A stretch of DNA of 64,000 nucleotides, from contig NC_017585.1 in assembly GCF_000240165.1 (NCBI RefSeq), forward strand, positions 310,001 to 374,000, given 5' to 3'. The position numbers and the translations under genes are program-made. The notes under the pieces are model-generated. The model was not told the DNA's origin. It saw only the letters and a program-made list of their open reading frames with translations, and made no database searches. Source of the stretch: Streptantibioticus cattleyicolor NRRL 8057 = DSM 46488. GTDB lineage: Bacteria; Actinomycetota; Actinomycetes; Streptomycetales; Streptomycetaceae. Positions 53,107 through 60,545 of this stretch are shown piece by piece; within the stretch, counting starts at the first letter, position 1; each line of letters opens with the position of its first letter.

Positions 53107-53393
53107 CGGAGTTCTCACCTCCAATTCCTGGGCACGTCAACAACGTTAGGCGTGGCCGCGCACACTCGTCCACGTTCCGCCTCACCACCGTCCCGATGGC
53201 CCCCATCGATCCGCGCGATGGCCCCGATTCCCGCAGGCCACGGCGTCGCCGCCGGGCGGAGGACGGTGGTTGACGCCCTTCGCGCGGCGGCTTCGGGGTC
53301 ACATCGGCCCGTCCGCCGCCCCGGTCGCGGACGCCGGTGACGTAGGACCGCAACTCCCGCCCGCAGTGCGGTGGTTGGGCCGTGGACCATTTC

Positions 53394-53409
53394 TAGGTCG
53401 GGTGACCTA
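53394..53409. promoter_or_regulatory. TetR operator candidate (TAGGTC-GGGT-GACCTA)
   Basis: A perfect 6-bp inverted repeat with a 4-bp centre. It abuts the TATATT -10 element and lies directly upstream of an operon that ends in a TetR gene, so autoregulation is likely. Confidence 0.65.
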
Positions 53410-53413
53410 TATT
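53408..53413 (+). promoter_or_regulatory. -10 element of a leaderless promoter for the gene at 53421
   Basis: TATATT ends seven bases before the ATG at 53421, so the transcript should start at or next to the start codon. The palindrome at 53394 overlaps its upstream side. Confidence 0.6.
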
Positions 53414-53420
53414 GGGGATC

Positions 53421-54509
53421 ATGCGTGATGAACTCACCTTCGACGCCGACGGCCCGGTGCTGCTCGTCGGCGGATACGGCACGGTCGGCGCGGAGTTGGC
53501 GCGGATGGCGGCGCCGGTGTGGCCGCTGGTGCTGGCCGGGCGGAACGTGCGGCGGGGAGCGGGGCTGGCGGAGGAGACCGGGGCGGAGTTGCGCCGCTGG
53601 GACCTGGCGGATCCGGCGCCGTTCCGGGCCCGGGTCGCCGCGGTGGCCACCGTGGTCAACGACCCCGACGACCGGGTGCTGCGGGCCGCGATCGCCGGCC
53701 GGGTGCCGTACGTGGACGTGACCCGGTGGACGGCTCGGGTGCAGCGCGCGGCGACGGTCGCCGCCCTGGCGGCGCCGGAATCGCCGGTGCTGTTCTCCTC
53801 CGCGTGGATGGGCGGGGTGACCAGCCTGGTCGCGGCCCATCTGGCCGGGCGGCTCGGTGGCGCGGACCGGATCGACGTGGCGATCCGCTGGGACGTGAAG
53901 GACCGCGCGGGCGCCGACTCGGTGGAGTTCATGGACCGCCTCGGCCTCGACTACGAGGTGGTACGGGGCGGGCGGCGACACACCGTCATGCCGCTCGGTG
54001 ACGTCCGCCGGGTACGCGTCGGCGACTCGCTCACCCGGGTCGCCGGGATCGACACGCCCGAGCAGTTCACCCTCCCCCTCACCCTGGCCGCCACCACCGT
54101 CACCACCCGGATCGGCTTCAGCTCGCCCGCCTCCACGGCGGCCCTGCTGGCCGTCGGACGCCTCGGGTTCTTCCGCTGGGGTCGCGGTGAGCGCTTCGCC
54201 GCCGCCCGTCGCGGACTGCTGTACGCGCCCGGCGACGGCGGCACCGCCCAGCTGCGCGTCGACGTCCACCACGGCCACGACACGCTCACCGCCATGGTCA
54301 CCGACCCGGCGGGCCAGGCCCATCTGACCGCCGTCGGTGCCCTGTCGGCGCTGCGCCGGGTCCGTGGCGAGGACGGCGCCGCCGCGCCCCGGGGCGTCGT
54401 CTTCCCGGAACAGCTTCCCCACCCCGGCTCCGTACCCGGGGCCCTCGCCGCGCACGGCGTCCGGCTCACCGTCGAGTCGACCGCCACCGGCAGCGGGGCG
54501 GCGGCGTGA
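53421..54509 (+). CDS. Saccharopine dehydrogenase-like NAD(P)-binding protein
   Basis: A 362-aa protein. LLVGGYGTVGAELARMA is the Rossmann loop (residues 14-30), followed by VVNDPDDRVLRAAIAGRVPYVDVTRWTARV, a pattern of saccharopine-dehydrogenase NADP-domain proteins. The C-terminal half is specific to actinobacterial members and includes GFSSPASTAALLAVGRLGFF. The substrate is unknown; members reduce or oxidise imines and similar compounds. The ATG at 53421 is the leaderless start. It is followed by a TetR gene with a GTGA overlap. Confidence 0.78.
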   Translation: MRDELTFDADGPVLLVGGYGTVGAELARMAAPVWPLVLAGRNVRRGAGLAEETGAELRRWDLADPAPFRARVAAVATVVNDPDDRVLRAAIAGRVPYVDVTRWTARVQRAATVAALAAPESPVLFSSAWMGGVTSLVAAHLAGRLGGADRIDVAIRWDVKDRAGADSVEFMDRLGLDYEVVRGGRRHTVMPLGDVRRVRVGDSLTRVAGIDTPEQFTLPLTLAATTVTTRIGFSSPASTAALLAVGRLGFFRWGRGERFAAARRGLLYAPGDGGTAQLRVDVHHGHDTLTAMVTDPAGQAHLTAVGALSALRRVRGEDGAAAPRGVVFPEQLPHPGSVPGALAAHGVRLTVESTATGSGAAA

Positions 54510-55183
54510 GCGACCCGGCACGTTCCGCCCCGGAGCAACGCCCCGCGGCGACCGGCAAGGGCGCCCGGCGGCGCGCCGAACTGCTGGACGCCGCCGAGCG
54601 GATCCTGCACGAGTCCGGCTACCCCGAGCTGACCATGCGTGCCGTCGCCGCCCTGGCGCGGACCCGTCTCGGGCACCTCCAGTACTACTTCCCGACCCGC
54701 TCCGCCCTCGTCGCGGCCGTGCTGCGGCGCACCCTCGACCGTTCCCTGGACAGGCTCACCCCGCTGCTCGACGGCGGCGCCGCGGGCACCCCGCCGGATC
54801 CGGAAGGCGTCGTGCGCCGGCTGCTGACGGAACACGACGACCCCCGGCTCGTCCGCGTCTACGCCGAGTTGTGGGCGCTGGCCGGGCGGGACGAGACCGT
54901 GGCCGAGGTGGTGCGCGCCTTCTACCGCGACTACCGGGACCAGGTCGCCGCGTTCGTCCGGGCCCGCGACCCCGGCCTGCCCGAGGCGACCTGCCAGGCG
55001 CGTGCCGAGGTGTTCACCATGCTCCTGGAGGGCGCCTCCCTGTTCCGTTCCGGGATCACCGCCCACCGTGCCGAGCGCACCGACGCCCAACTCACCGCGG
55101 TCGCCGCCGCGTTGCTCGACGGCGGGACGAGGATTACCACCGGGGGTTCCGGGGCACCCGCGCATCAGGGTGGTGACCGGTAG
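54506..55183 (+). CDS. TetR/AcrR family repressor
   Basis: A 225-aa regulator coupled to the saccharopine-dehydrogenase-like gene by a 4-bp overlap. The HTH at about residues 38-72 (LTMRAVAALARTRLGHLQYYFPTRSALV) is slightly unusual in having Gln-Tyr-Tyr in the recognition helix. The C-terminal domain has MLLEGASLFRSG. It probably represses its own operon through the 53394 palindrome. It converges on the P450 gene. Confidence 0.88.
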   Translation: MSDPARSAPEQRPAATGKGARRRAELLDAAERILHESGYPELTMRAVAALARTRLGHLQYYFPTRSALVAAVLRRTLDRSLDRLTPLLDGGAAGTPPDPEGVVRRLLTEHDDPRLVRVYAELWALAGRDETVAEVVRAFYRDYRDQVAAFVRARDPGLPEATCQARAEVFTMLLEGASLFRSGITAHRAERTDAQLTAVAAALLDGGTRITTGGSGAPAHQGGDR

Positions 55184-55241
55184 GCCCCCGGGGCGGGTGG
55201 AGCTGGTGGTGCGAACCCGTCCCGGGGCTCCCCGTGGCCGG

Positions 55242-56417
55242 TCACCAGGTGACGGGCAGTGCGGCGAGGCCGCCGGTGAGGCGGTCGTGGCGCAGCCGGA
55301 CGGCGTCGCGGGGAACGGCCAGGCGCAGGCCGGGCAGCCGGGCGGGGACGCGGGAGAAGACTTCACGCAGTTCGATCCGGGCGAGACTGGCGCCGACGCA
55401 GTAGTGGAAGCCGTGCCCGAAGGACAGGTGCGGGTTGGGGCGGCGGGTGATGTCGAACGCGTCCGGGTCGGGGAAGACCCGGTGGTCGCGGTTGGCGGCG
55501 TGGGTGGCGAGGAGCACGGCGCTCCCGGCGGGCAGTGTCGTGCCGCCGACGGCGATGTCGTCGTGGGCGTAACGCGGCAGCCCGCCGGTGGTGGTGAGCG
55601 CGGACAGGCGCAGGATCTCCTCGACGGCGCCGTCGGCGAGTGCGGGGTCGGCACGGAGCGCGGCCAACGCCTCGGGGTGGTCCAGGAGCAGCAGGATCCC
55701 GAGGTCGATGCGGGTCACGGTGGTCTCGTGGCCGGCGAAGAGCAGCATCGCCGACAGGTCCGCGATGTCGTCGTCGGTGAGGGCGGCTTCGCGCTGCGCG
55801 GCGACGAGGTCGGAGATCACGTCCTCGCCGGGGGTGCGGCGCTTGTCCGGGATCAGGTCGCGTACGTAGCCGACGAGTTGGTCACGGGCCGCGCCGGCCA
55901 GGTCGGGGTCGGTGAGTGAGGTCAGTTCGGTGGCCCAGCGGCGGAAGCGCGGATGGTCCGCGTAGGGGACGCCGAGCAGTTCGCAGATGACCATCACCGG
56001 CAGCGGTACGGAGAAGACGTCGTGCCAGTCGGCGGGCGGCGCGGGCAGCTCGTCGAGGAGGCGGTCGACGAGGTGGGCGATCCGGGGCTGGAGCGCGCGC
56101 ATCCGGCGGGCGGAGAAGGCCGGGGTGAGCAGCGCGCGCATCCGGCGGTGGCGGGCCCGTTCGGTGTCGTGGTCGCCGACCGGGCCGCCGAGCAGCACGG
56201 ACGCCGACACGCGTGCGGCGCGCTCCGGTTCGGGGTGGGACCGGCCCAGCCGTTCGTCGCCGAACAGGGCGGTCACGTCCGCGTGCCGGGTGACCAGCCA
56301 GGCCGGGTCGCCCACCGCGGTGTGCACCGGGGCGACCGGCTCGTCGTCCTGGAGTTCGCGGTAGCGCGGCGCGATGGCGAGTACGTCGTCGGCGGGCGGA
56401 AAAGGCAGTCGTTCCAC
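55242..56417 (-). CDS. Cytochrome P450 (CYP107/105-like)
   Basis: A 391-aa soluble bacterial P450. The I-helix oxygen motif is FAGHETTVT, the ExxR of the K-helix is in VEEILRLSA, the PERF-like stretch is DPDAFDITRRPNPHLSFG, and the heme ligand Cys is in FGHGFHYCVGASLAR near residue 340. It needs ferredoxin and reductase, and none is adjacent. The GTG start at 56417 follows GAGGAG. It is divergent from a TetR gene with a TGTATAC...GTGTACA palindrome between them, so it is probably ligand-induced. Substrate is unknown. Confidence 0.93.
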   Translation of the reverse strand: MERLPFPPADDVLAIAPRYRELQDDEPVAPVHTAVGDPAWLVTRHADVTALFGDERLGRSHPEPERAARVSASVLLGGPVGDHDTERARHRRMRALLTPAFSARRMRALQPRIAHLVDRLLDELPAPPADWHDVFSVPLPVMVICELLGVPYADHPRFRRWATELTSLTDPDLAGAARDQLVGYVRDLIPDKRRTPGEDVISDLVAAQREAALTDDDIADLSAMLLFAGHETTVTRIDLGILLLLDHPEALAALRADPALADGAVEEILRLSALTTTGGLPRYAHDDIAVGGTTLPAGSAVLLATHAANRDHRVFPDPDAFDITRRPNPHLSFGHGFHYCVGASLARIELREVFSRVPARLPGLRLAVPRDAVRLRHDRLTGGLAALPVTW

Positions 56418-56453
56418 GGGGTCGTCTCCTCGGTCGGCCGGGGTGGCGCCTTC

Positions 56454-56473
56454 TGTATACGCGAGAGTGTACA
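56454..56473. promoter_or_regulatory. TetR operator candidate between P450 and TetR
   Basis: TGTATAC and GTGTACA are 7-bp arms (6 of 7 match) with a 6-bp spacer (GCGAGA). The site is 36 bp from the P450 start and 52 bp from the TetR start. Confidence 0.55.
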
Positions 56474-56525
56474 CATGGACGTCTACACACCTTCGGGAGA
56501 GCGGACGGGATGGGAGGATGAGGAC

Positions 56526-57107
56526 ATGACGCGCACCGAGGAGAGACCGGGAGGCAGGCGGCTGCTGCCGCGGGACGAGCGGCGCGCGCAGCTCATCCGC
56601 GCCGCCGCCACCGCCTTCGCCCGCCAGGGCTTCGCCGCCACCGGCCTGGAGGACGTCGCCCGCGAGGCCGGCGTGACCCGGGCGATCATCTACCGGCACT
56701 TCGCCTCGAAGACCGTGCTCTACCAAGCCGTGCTCGACGACACCCAGGAGCGGCTGCGGGCCCGCCTCGGGCCACCCGACCGGTACGACGAGGGCACCGT
56801 GCGGGCGCTGGTGGAGGCGGCCTGCGACGACCCCGACGGGTTCCGCATGCTGTTCCGGCACGCCCAGCGCGAGCCGGAGTTCGCCGCGCACGCCGAGGAA
56901 CGCAGCCGCGCAGCCGCCCGCACCGCCGAACGCCACCTCCGCGATGTCCTCCCCGACCCCGGCCACCGCCGCTGGGTGGCCGGACTGATCCCCGCGCTCA
57001 CCATCGAGCTGGTGCTCTCCTGGCTCGACGCCGGCCGGCCCGTCGGCGAGGACGACCTGGTGCGGACCATCCGCGCCACCTCCCGCGCCCTCGCCCGCCG
57101 GGGGTGA
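56526..57107 (+). CDS. TetR/AcrR family repressor
   Basis: A 193-aa regulator. The start at 56526 is chosen for its GGAGGATGAGG upstream; an ATG at 56475 would overlap the operator. The HTH spans about residues 34-68 (TGLEDVAREAGVTRAIIYRHFASKTVLY). The C-terminal part has DPDGFRMLFRHAQREPEFAAHAEE, a common actinobacterial TetR layout. It is divergent from the P450 gene. Confidence 0.88.
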   Translation: MTRTEERPGGRRLLPRDERRAQLIRAAATAFARQGFAATGLEDVAREAGVTRAIIYRHFASKTVLYQAVLDDTQERLRARLGPPDRYDEGTVRALVEAACDDPDGFRMLFRHAQREPEFAAHAEERSRAAARTAERHLRDVLPDPGHRRWVAGLIPALTIELVLSWLDAGRPVGEDDLVRTIRATSRALARRG

Positions 57108-57142
57108 GGGCGCACCGCCCCGGTGTTCGCGGCGGCCGTGAC

Positions 57143-57164
57143 TTGACCTTCACCCTGGCGTCAA
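57143..57164. promoter_or_regulatory. MerR-type inverted repeat upstream of the MFS gene
   Basis: TTGAC (57143-57147) and GTCAA (57160-57164) flank a 12-bp spacer, resembling the TTGAC...GTCAA operators that MerR/TipA-type activators occupy between -35 and -10. The transporter starts 17 bp downstream. The repeat is the only visible control element. Confidence 0.4.
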
Positions 57165-57180
57165 CGTCGAGGCTGCTGCC

Positions 57181-58425
57181 ATGCGAACGACACGGAACCC
57201 CTCGACCCAACCCCGGCAGCGGCCGGGCGCCTCGTGGGCGCTGACCGTCCTGACGGTGTGCGCCTTCACCCTCGGCACCGGGGAGATCATGATCGCCGGG
57301 CTGCTGCCCCGGATGGCGTCGGACACCGGGGTGTCCCTGGCCACCGCCGGGCTGCTGGTGAGCGCCTTCGCGCTGACGGTGGTGGTGGGCGGCCCGGTGC
57401 TGGCGCTGACCTGCGGCCGGGTACGCCGCCGCCGGCTGGTGGCGGCCTGCATGGCCTGCTACGCGGTGGGCAACGTGGTCTCCGCGGTGGCCCCCTCCTA
57501 CCTGCCGTTGGCGCTCGGCCGGGTCCTCGCGGCGCTCGCCCACTCGGCGCTGATGCCGCTGTTCTTCGGGCTGGCCGCGGACGTCGTCCCGGCGCACCGG
57601 CGCGGTTCGGCGGTGGCCCGGGTCTCGCTGGGGTTCGCGCTCGCCATGATCGCGGGGTTGCCGATCGGCACCGCGCTCGGCCAGTGGCTCGGCTGGCGCG
57701 CCACGTTCTGGGCCGTGGCGCTGCTCACGGTGGCGGTCGCGGTGCCGTTGGCCGCGCTGACCCCGGACGCGCCGGGCGGTGAAGAGTCCGGTTCCCGCGG
57801 GGAGTTGAGGGTGCTGGGCGATCGCCGGGTACGGATGGTGACCGCGGTCACCGCGCTCGCCGCCGCCGCGGCGTTCACCGCGTACACCTACGTCACGCCG
57901 CTGCTGACCGACACCGCCGGTTTCCGCCCGTCGGCCGTGACGGTGCTCCTGCTGCTGTTCGGTGTCGGCGGTACGGTCGGCAACCTGGTGGGTGGCAAGC
58001 TCACCGACCGGTCCGTCCTCGGCGGGGTGTGCGCCGGGCTGGCGGCGCTCGCCGGTTCGCTGCTGCTCCTGGGTATGACGGCACACGTTCCGGCGGCGGC
58101 CGTGGTGTGCCTCTTCGGGTTCGGCGCCGCCTACTACGCGGTGATCCCCGCGGTGAACACCCGGATGCTCGACGTCGCCTCCGGCCGGGCCCGCACCCTG
58201 GCGCTGACGGTGCAGAGTTCGGCGTTCAACCTCGGCACGGCGCTGGGCGGTTGGCTCGGCGGCCGGGTCATCGCCGTGGGGGCCGGCTTGCGGTGGCTCC
58301 CGCTGGCCGGCGGGGTGGTGGCGCTCGCGGCGCTGGCGCTGGCCGCCGGGGAGGCGGCGGGCGAGCGCCGTCGGTCGTCGCGCGGTCAGGTGTGCCGGGA
58401 CAGGAAGGTGACGAACGCGATGTAG
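57181..58425 (+). CDS. MFS transporter, DHA1/AraJ-like
   Basis: A 414-aa permease with twelve predicted helices. The first contains LTVLTVCAFTLGTGEIMIAGLLP, a typical AraJ/DHA1 start (sugar efflux and drug transport members). The motif-A-like loop is CGRVRRRRLV after helix 2, and TLALTVQSSAFNLGTALGGWLGG lies in helix 11. It probably exports a small hydrophobic or sugar-like compound by proton antiport. The last 40 bp overlap the convergent small membrane-protein gene. Confidence 0.9.
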   Translation: MRTTRNPSTQPRQRPGASWALTVLTVCAFTLGTGEIMIAGLLPRMASDTGVSLATAGLLVSAFALTVVVGGPVLALTCGRVRRRRLVAACMACYAVGNVVSAVAPSYLPLALGRVLAALAHSALMPLFFGLAADVVPAHRRGSAVARVSLGFALAMIAGLPIGTALGQWLGWRATFWAVALLTVAVAVPLAALTPDAPGGEESGSRGELRVLGDRRVRMVTAVTALAAAAAFTAYTYVTPLLTDTAGFRPSAVTVLLLLFGVGGTVGNLVGGKLTDRSVLGGVCAGLAALAGSLLLLGMTAHVPAAAVVCLFGFGAAYYAVIPAVNTRMLDVASGRARTLALTVQSSAFNLGTALGGWLGGRVIAVGAGLRWLPLAGGVVALAALALAAGEAAGERRRSSRGQVCRDRKVTNAM

Positions 58426-58793
58426 GCGAGGGCGGCGGTGGCCAGGAACCAGAAGTACGGGTCGCCGCTCCTTCCGGACGCCAGCTCACCGATGAAGGCG
58501 CAGAGGTTCCCCACGGTGAGCACCACGCCCGTGCCGGCCCAGGCCCGCCCGCCGATCCGGGCGAACCGCTCGTCGGGTTCCTTGTCGGTGAGGCCCTGGT
58601 ACGTCTCGCTCCGGCGCCCCAGCAACACCAACGCCAGGCTGCACGCCGCCAGGATCCCGAACGTCACCAGGCCGACGACGAGGCGGCCGCCGACAGCGGC
58701 GGCCACCAGGCAGGCGGCTCCGACGGCGAGGAAGAAGCCGGGGACGGACCGCCTGGCCGTGTCACGGGGCGTCTGCCGGGCTCTCGTCGACAT
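58386..58793 (-). CDS. Small four-helix membrane protein
   Basis: A 135-aa protein with four hydrophobic segments (GFFLAVGAACLVAAAVGG; LVTFGILAACSLALVLLG; VVLTVGNLCAFIGELA; FWFLATAALAYIAFVTFL). Between helices 2 and 3 is a polar, acidic loop (TDKEPDERFARIG). Start ATG 58793 overlaps the small XRE gene by 32 bp, so the two are co-expressed. This XRE-plus-four-helix pair is common in streptomycetes. Function is unknown. Confidence 0.78.
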   Translation of the reverse strand: MSTRARQTPRDTARRSVPGFFLAVGAACLVAAAVGGRLVVGLVTFGILAACSLALVLLGRRSETYQGLTDKEPDERFARIGGRAWAGTGVVLTVGNLCAFIGELASGRSGDPYFWFLATAALAYIAFVTFLSRHT

Positions 58794-58974
58794 GGAACAT
58801 CTCCTCAACGCTGACCTGGAAGAACTTGGCCATGGACAGGGCGAGCGGCAGGGAGGGCGTGTACCGCTCGGTCTCGATGGCGTTGATCGTCTGCCGTGAG
58901 ACCCCGAGTGCCGTTCCCAACTGGCCCTGCGAGAGCCCCCGCGCCGACCGCAGTTCCCTGACGCTGTTCCGCAC
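58762..58974 (-). CDS. Small XRE family regulator
   Basis: A 70-aa protein that is essentially one HTH_3 domain (RELRSARGLSQGQLGTALGVSRQTINAIETERYTPSLPLALSMAKFF), the YozG/HipB-like type. It overlaps the four-helix membrane-protein gene by 32 bp. GTG is the start. A 20-bp inverted repeat with TTGACA inside it lies just upstream, so autoregulation and a leaderless transcript are likely. Confidence 0.9.
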   Translation of the reverse strand: MRNSVRELRSARGLSQGQLGTALGVSRQTINAIETERYTPSLPLALSMAKFFQVSVEEMFHVDESPADAP

Positions 58975-58975
58975 G

Positions 58976-59023
58976 TGTAAAGCGTACTTGTCACCCCGTG
59001 CGCGGTGTCAAGCGTGCTTTACA
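58976..59023. promoter_or_regulatory. 20-bp inverted repeat upstream of the XRE/membrane-protein pair
   Basis: Two 20-bp arms (58976-58995 and 59004-59023) match at 17 of 20 positions when one is reverse-complemented; the outer part is TGTAAAGC / GCTTTACA. The minus-strand TTGACA and a TACGCT box lie within it. It is the likely operator-promoter of the small XRE gene. Confidence 0.65.
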
Positions 59024-59054
59024 TCGCTGGGCGGGCTCGCGGGGGAGGTGGCGG

Positions 59055-59082
59055 TTGACCTGGCACTAAACTCCCGTACGCA
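59055..59082 (+). promoter_or_regulatory. Probable promoter of the MerR gene
   Basis: TTGACC (59055-59060) and TACGCA (59077-59082) are separated by 16 bp. The Shine-Dalgarno GGAGGAG follows before the ATG at 59108. Confidence 0.45.
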
Positions 59083-59107
59083 CCACCCACGTCCCGGAGG
59101 AGACACC

Positions 59108-59488
59108 ATGCGCATCGGTGAACTCGCCCGCGCGACCGGCACCACCACCCGGGCACTGCGCTACTACGAGGAGCACGGGCTGCTGCGCCCGGGGCGTTCC
59201 GCGAACGGGTACCGCGACTACCCGGCGGACGCCGTGCGGGTGGTGGCCAACATCCGGACGCTGCTCGCCGCCGGGCTCACCACGGACGACCTCGCGCTGA
59301 TCGACGGCTGCCTGCGGGACGAACTCGTCGGCGGCCACGTGTGCGACGACCCCGCCCCGAAGAGGGAGGTGTTCGAACAGCGCCTCGCCCTCGTCCAGCA
59401 GCGCATCGACGACCTCACCCGGGTCCGCGACCAACTCCGGGACCGCCTCGCCGGGTTGTGCCCGGAGGCCGCCGCGTCCGCGGCGTGA
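59108..59488 (+). CDS. MerR family transcriptional regulator
   Basis: A 126-aa regulator. The N-terminal winged HTH is classic (MRIGELARATGTTTRALRYYEEHGLLRPGRSANGYRDY), followed by a dimerisation helix (RLALVQQRIDDLTRVRDQLRDRLAGL). Three Cys (in DGCL, HVCD, GLCP) are present but not in a SoxR or metal-loop spacing, so the signal is not clear. ATG 59108 has GGAGGAG upstream. It stands alone; the divergent small XRE gene is its upstream neighbour. Confidence 0.9.
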   Translation: MRIGELARATGTTTRALRYYEEHGLLRPGRSANGYRDYPADAVRVVANIRTLLAAGLTTDDLALIDGCLRDELVGGHVCDDPAPKREVFEQRLALVQQRIDDLTRVRDQLRDRLAGLCPEAAASAA

Positions 59489-59547
59489 GCGCACACCTCA
59501 CCCGTCCCGCCGTGGCGCTCACGGAGTTTCACCCCGGCGCACCGGGC

Positions 59548-59581
59548 TGACCGCCCGAGGTTCCTCCGCTCGCGGCGGTCA
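59548..59581. terminator. Hairpin downstream of the MerR gene
   Basis: GACCGCC and GGCGGTC are 7-bp arms around an 18-20-base loop, located between the convergent MerR and LuxR stop codons. The remaining 130 bp show nothing further. Confidence 0.4.
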
Positions 59582-59713
59582 CCTGCCGGGATTCCCCACA
59601 CCTCGCGCGGTCCGGACCATCGAGACGGACCCGGCCGTCCGTACCGTCGAACGCGTCCGCGCTCCGCCGGGGTCGGGGGCTGCCCGGAAGGGCCGGGGCG
59701 GTTGCCCGGTTGA

Positions 59714-60379
59714 TCAGATGTAACCTTCCCGAAGGGCATAAGCGACGGCGTGCGCCCGGTTACGCAGGTGCAGCCGGGTGGTGAGCCCGTGGATGACGTT
59801 CTTGACCGTGCGTTCGGAGTAGGCCAGCTTGCGCGCGATCTCGCCCGTGTCGAGCCCCTCGGCGACCAGCCTGAGCACGTCGGCCTCGCGCGGCGCCAGA
59901 CCGGAGGAGGGCTGACCCGGATGGCCGGACGCGTTGCGCTGGAGGGCACCGACCCGGTCGATGAGGCGGCCGAGCAGGTCGGCGGGGAGGTCGCCGTCGC
60001 CCCGGAAGGCGGCCAGGACCGCTTGGACGAGGCGTTGGGCGGTGGCCTCATGGCGCCAGACGACGACGCCGACGCCGCACTCGATCACCTGGATCAGTTC
60101 GGCGTCGCGGATCACGCCCGCCACGAGTACCGGCCGGGCCTTGTCGGTGTGCACCAGGGTGCGCAGCCGGGTCAGGGCGGCCTCGTCGGGAGTTTCGGTG
60201 ATGAGCACCGCAACCGCGCCCGCCGGTGTCTCCGTCTCATCCACCAGGTCGAGCGCCGGGTGCCGGCGCAGGTGGCTGAGGGCTCCTGCCCGGGAGATCG
60301 GGTCCGGTGCGTGTATCGCCACCGGGATCCGCGCTCCGGGCTCCGTCTCGCTGGGTGTGGTCCGGATTGAACTACGCAA
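59714..60379 (-). CDS. LuxR-family regulator with degenerate receiver-like domain
   Basis: A 221-aa protein. Residues about 18-135 look like a response-regulator receiver (PVAIHAPDPISRAGALSHLRRHP) but the phospho-acceptor Asp position reads VAVLITE, so phosphorylation is doubtful. The C-terminal HTH_LuxR is intact (LAPREADVLRLVAEGLDTGEIARKLAYSERTVKNVIHGLTTRL). A TTG start at 60379 follows GGGGAAG. It diverges from a large ATP-binding LuxR regulator; three CCGGCACCACGA repeats lie between. The two genes form a conserved-looking streptomycete pair. Confidence 0.86.
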   Translation of the reverse strand: MRSSIRTTPSETEPGARIPVAIHAPDPISRAGALSHLRRHPALDLVDETETPAGAVAVLITETPDEAALTRLRTLVHTDKARPVLVAGVIRDAELIQVIECGVGVVVWRHEATAQRLVQAVLAAFRGDGDLPADLLGRLIDRVGALQRNASGHPGQPSSGLAPREADVLRLVAEGLDTGEIARKLAYSERTVKNVIHGLTTRLHLRNRAHAVAYALREGYI

Positions 60380-60423
60380 ACCGCTTCCCCTGGCTCGTCA
60401 CCCGCCCCCTGCCCTGCGGCGGA

Positions 60424-60510
60424 CCGGCACCACGATGCCGTGGTCCGGGCCGTCCCGGCATCGTGGAACGCCGCGCCGGCACCACGAGATCGGCCGCACC
60501 GGCACCACGA
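60424..60510. repeat. Three direct repeats CCGGCACCACGA between two LuxR-type regulators
   Basis: Exact copies begin at 60424, 60476 and 60499, with partial inverted copies (GCATCGTGG, GCCGTGGTCC) between the first and second. All lie in the 166-bp divergent region of the LuxR-like and LAL genes and are candidate binding sites for one or both. Confidence 0.6.
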
Positions 60511-60545
60511 CACCCGAACCGACACGTCCACGATGGGAGGCAACG

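Larger units (their letters stand above)
53107..53420. other. 314-bp divergent region upstream of the glutamate mutase run
   Basis: No gene is seen here. CGATGGCCCC occurs twice in direct orientation (53194-53203 and 53216-53225, 22 bp apart, about two helical turns) with an inverted CCATCG (53203-53208) between them, a possible activator site for the amino-acid run. The region also holds the promoter of the run on the minus strand, whose boxes are not clear, and the operator and promoter of the plus-strand gene at 53421 (see separate entries). Confidence 0.45.
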
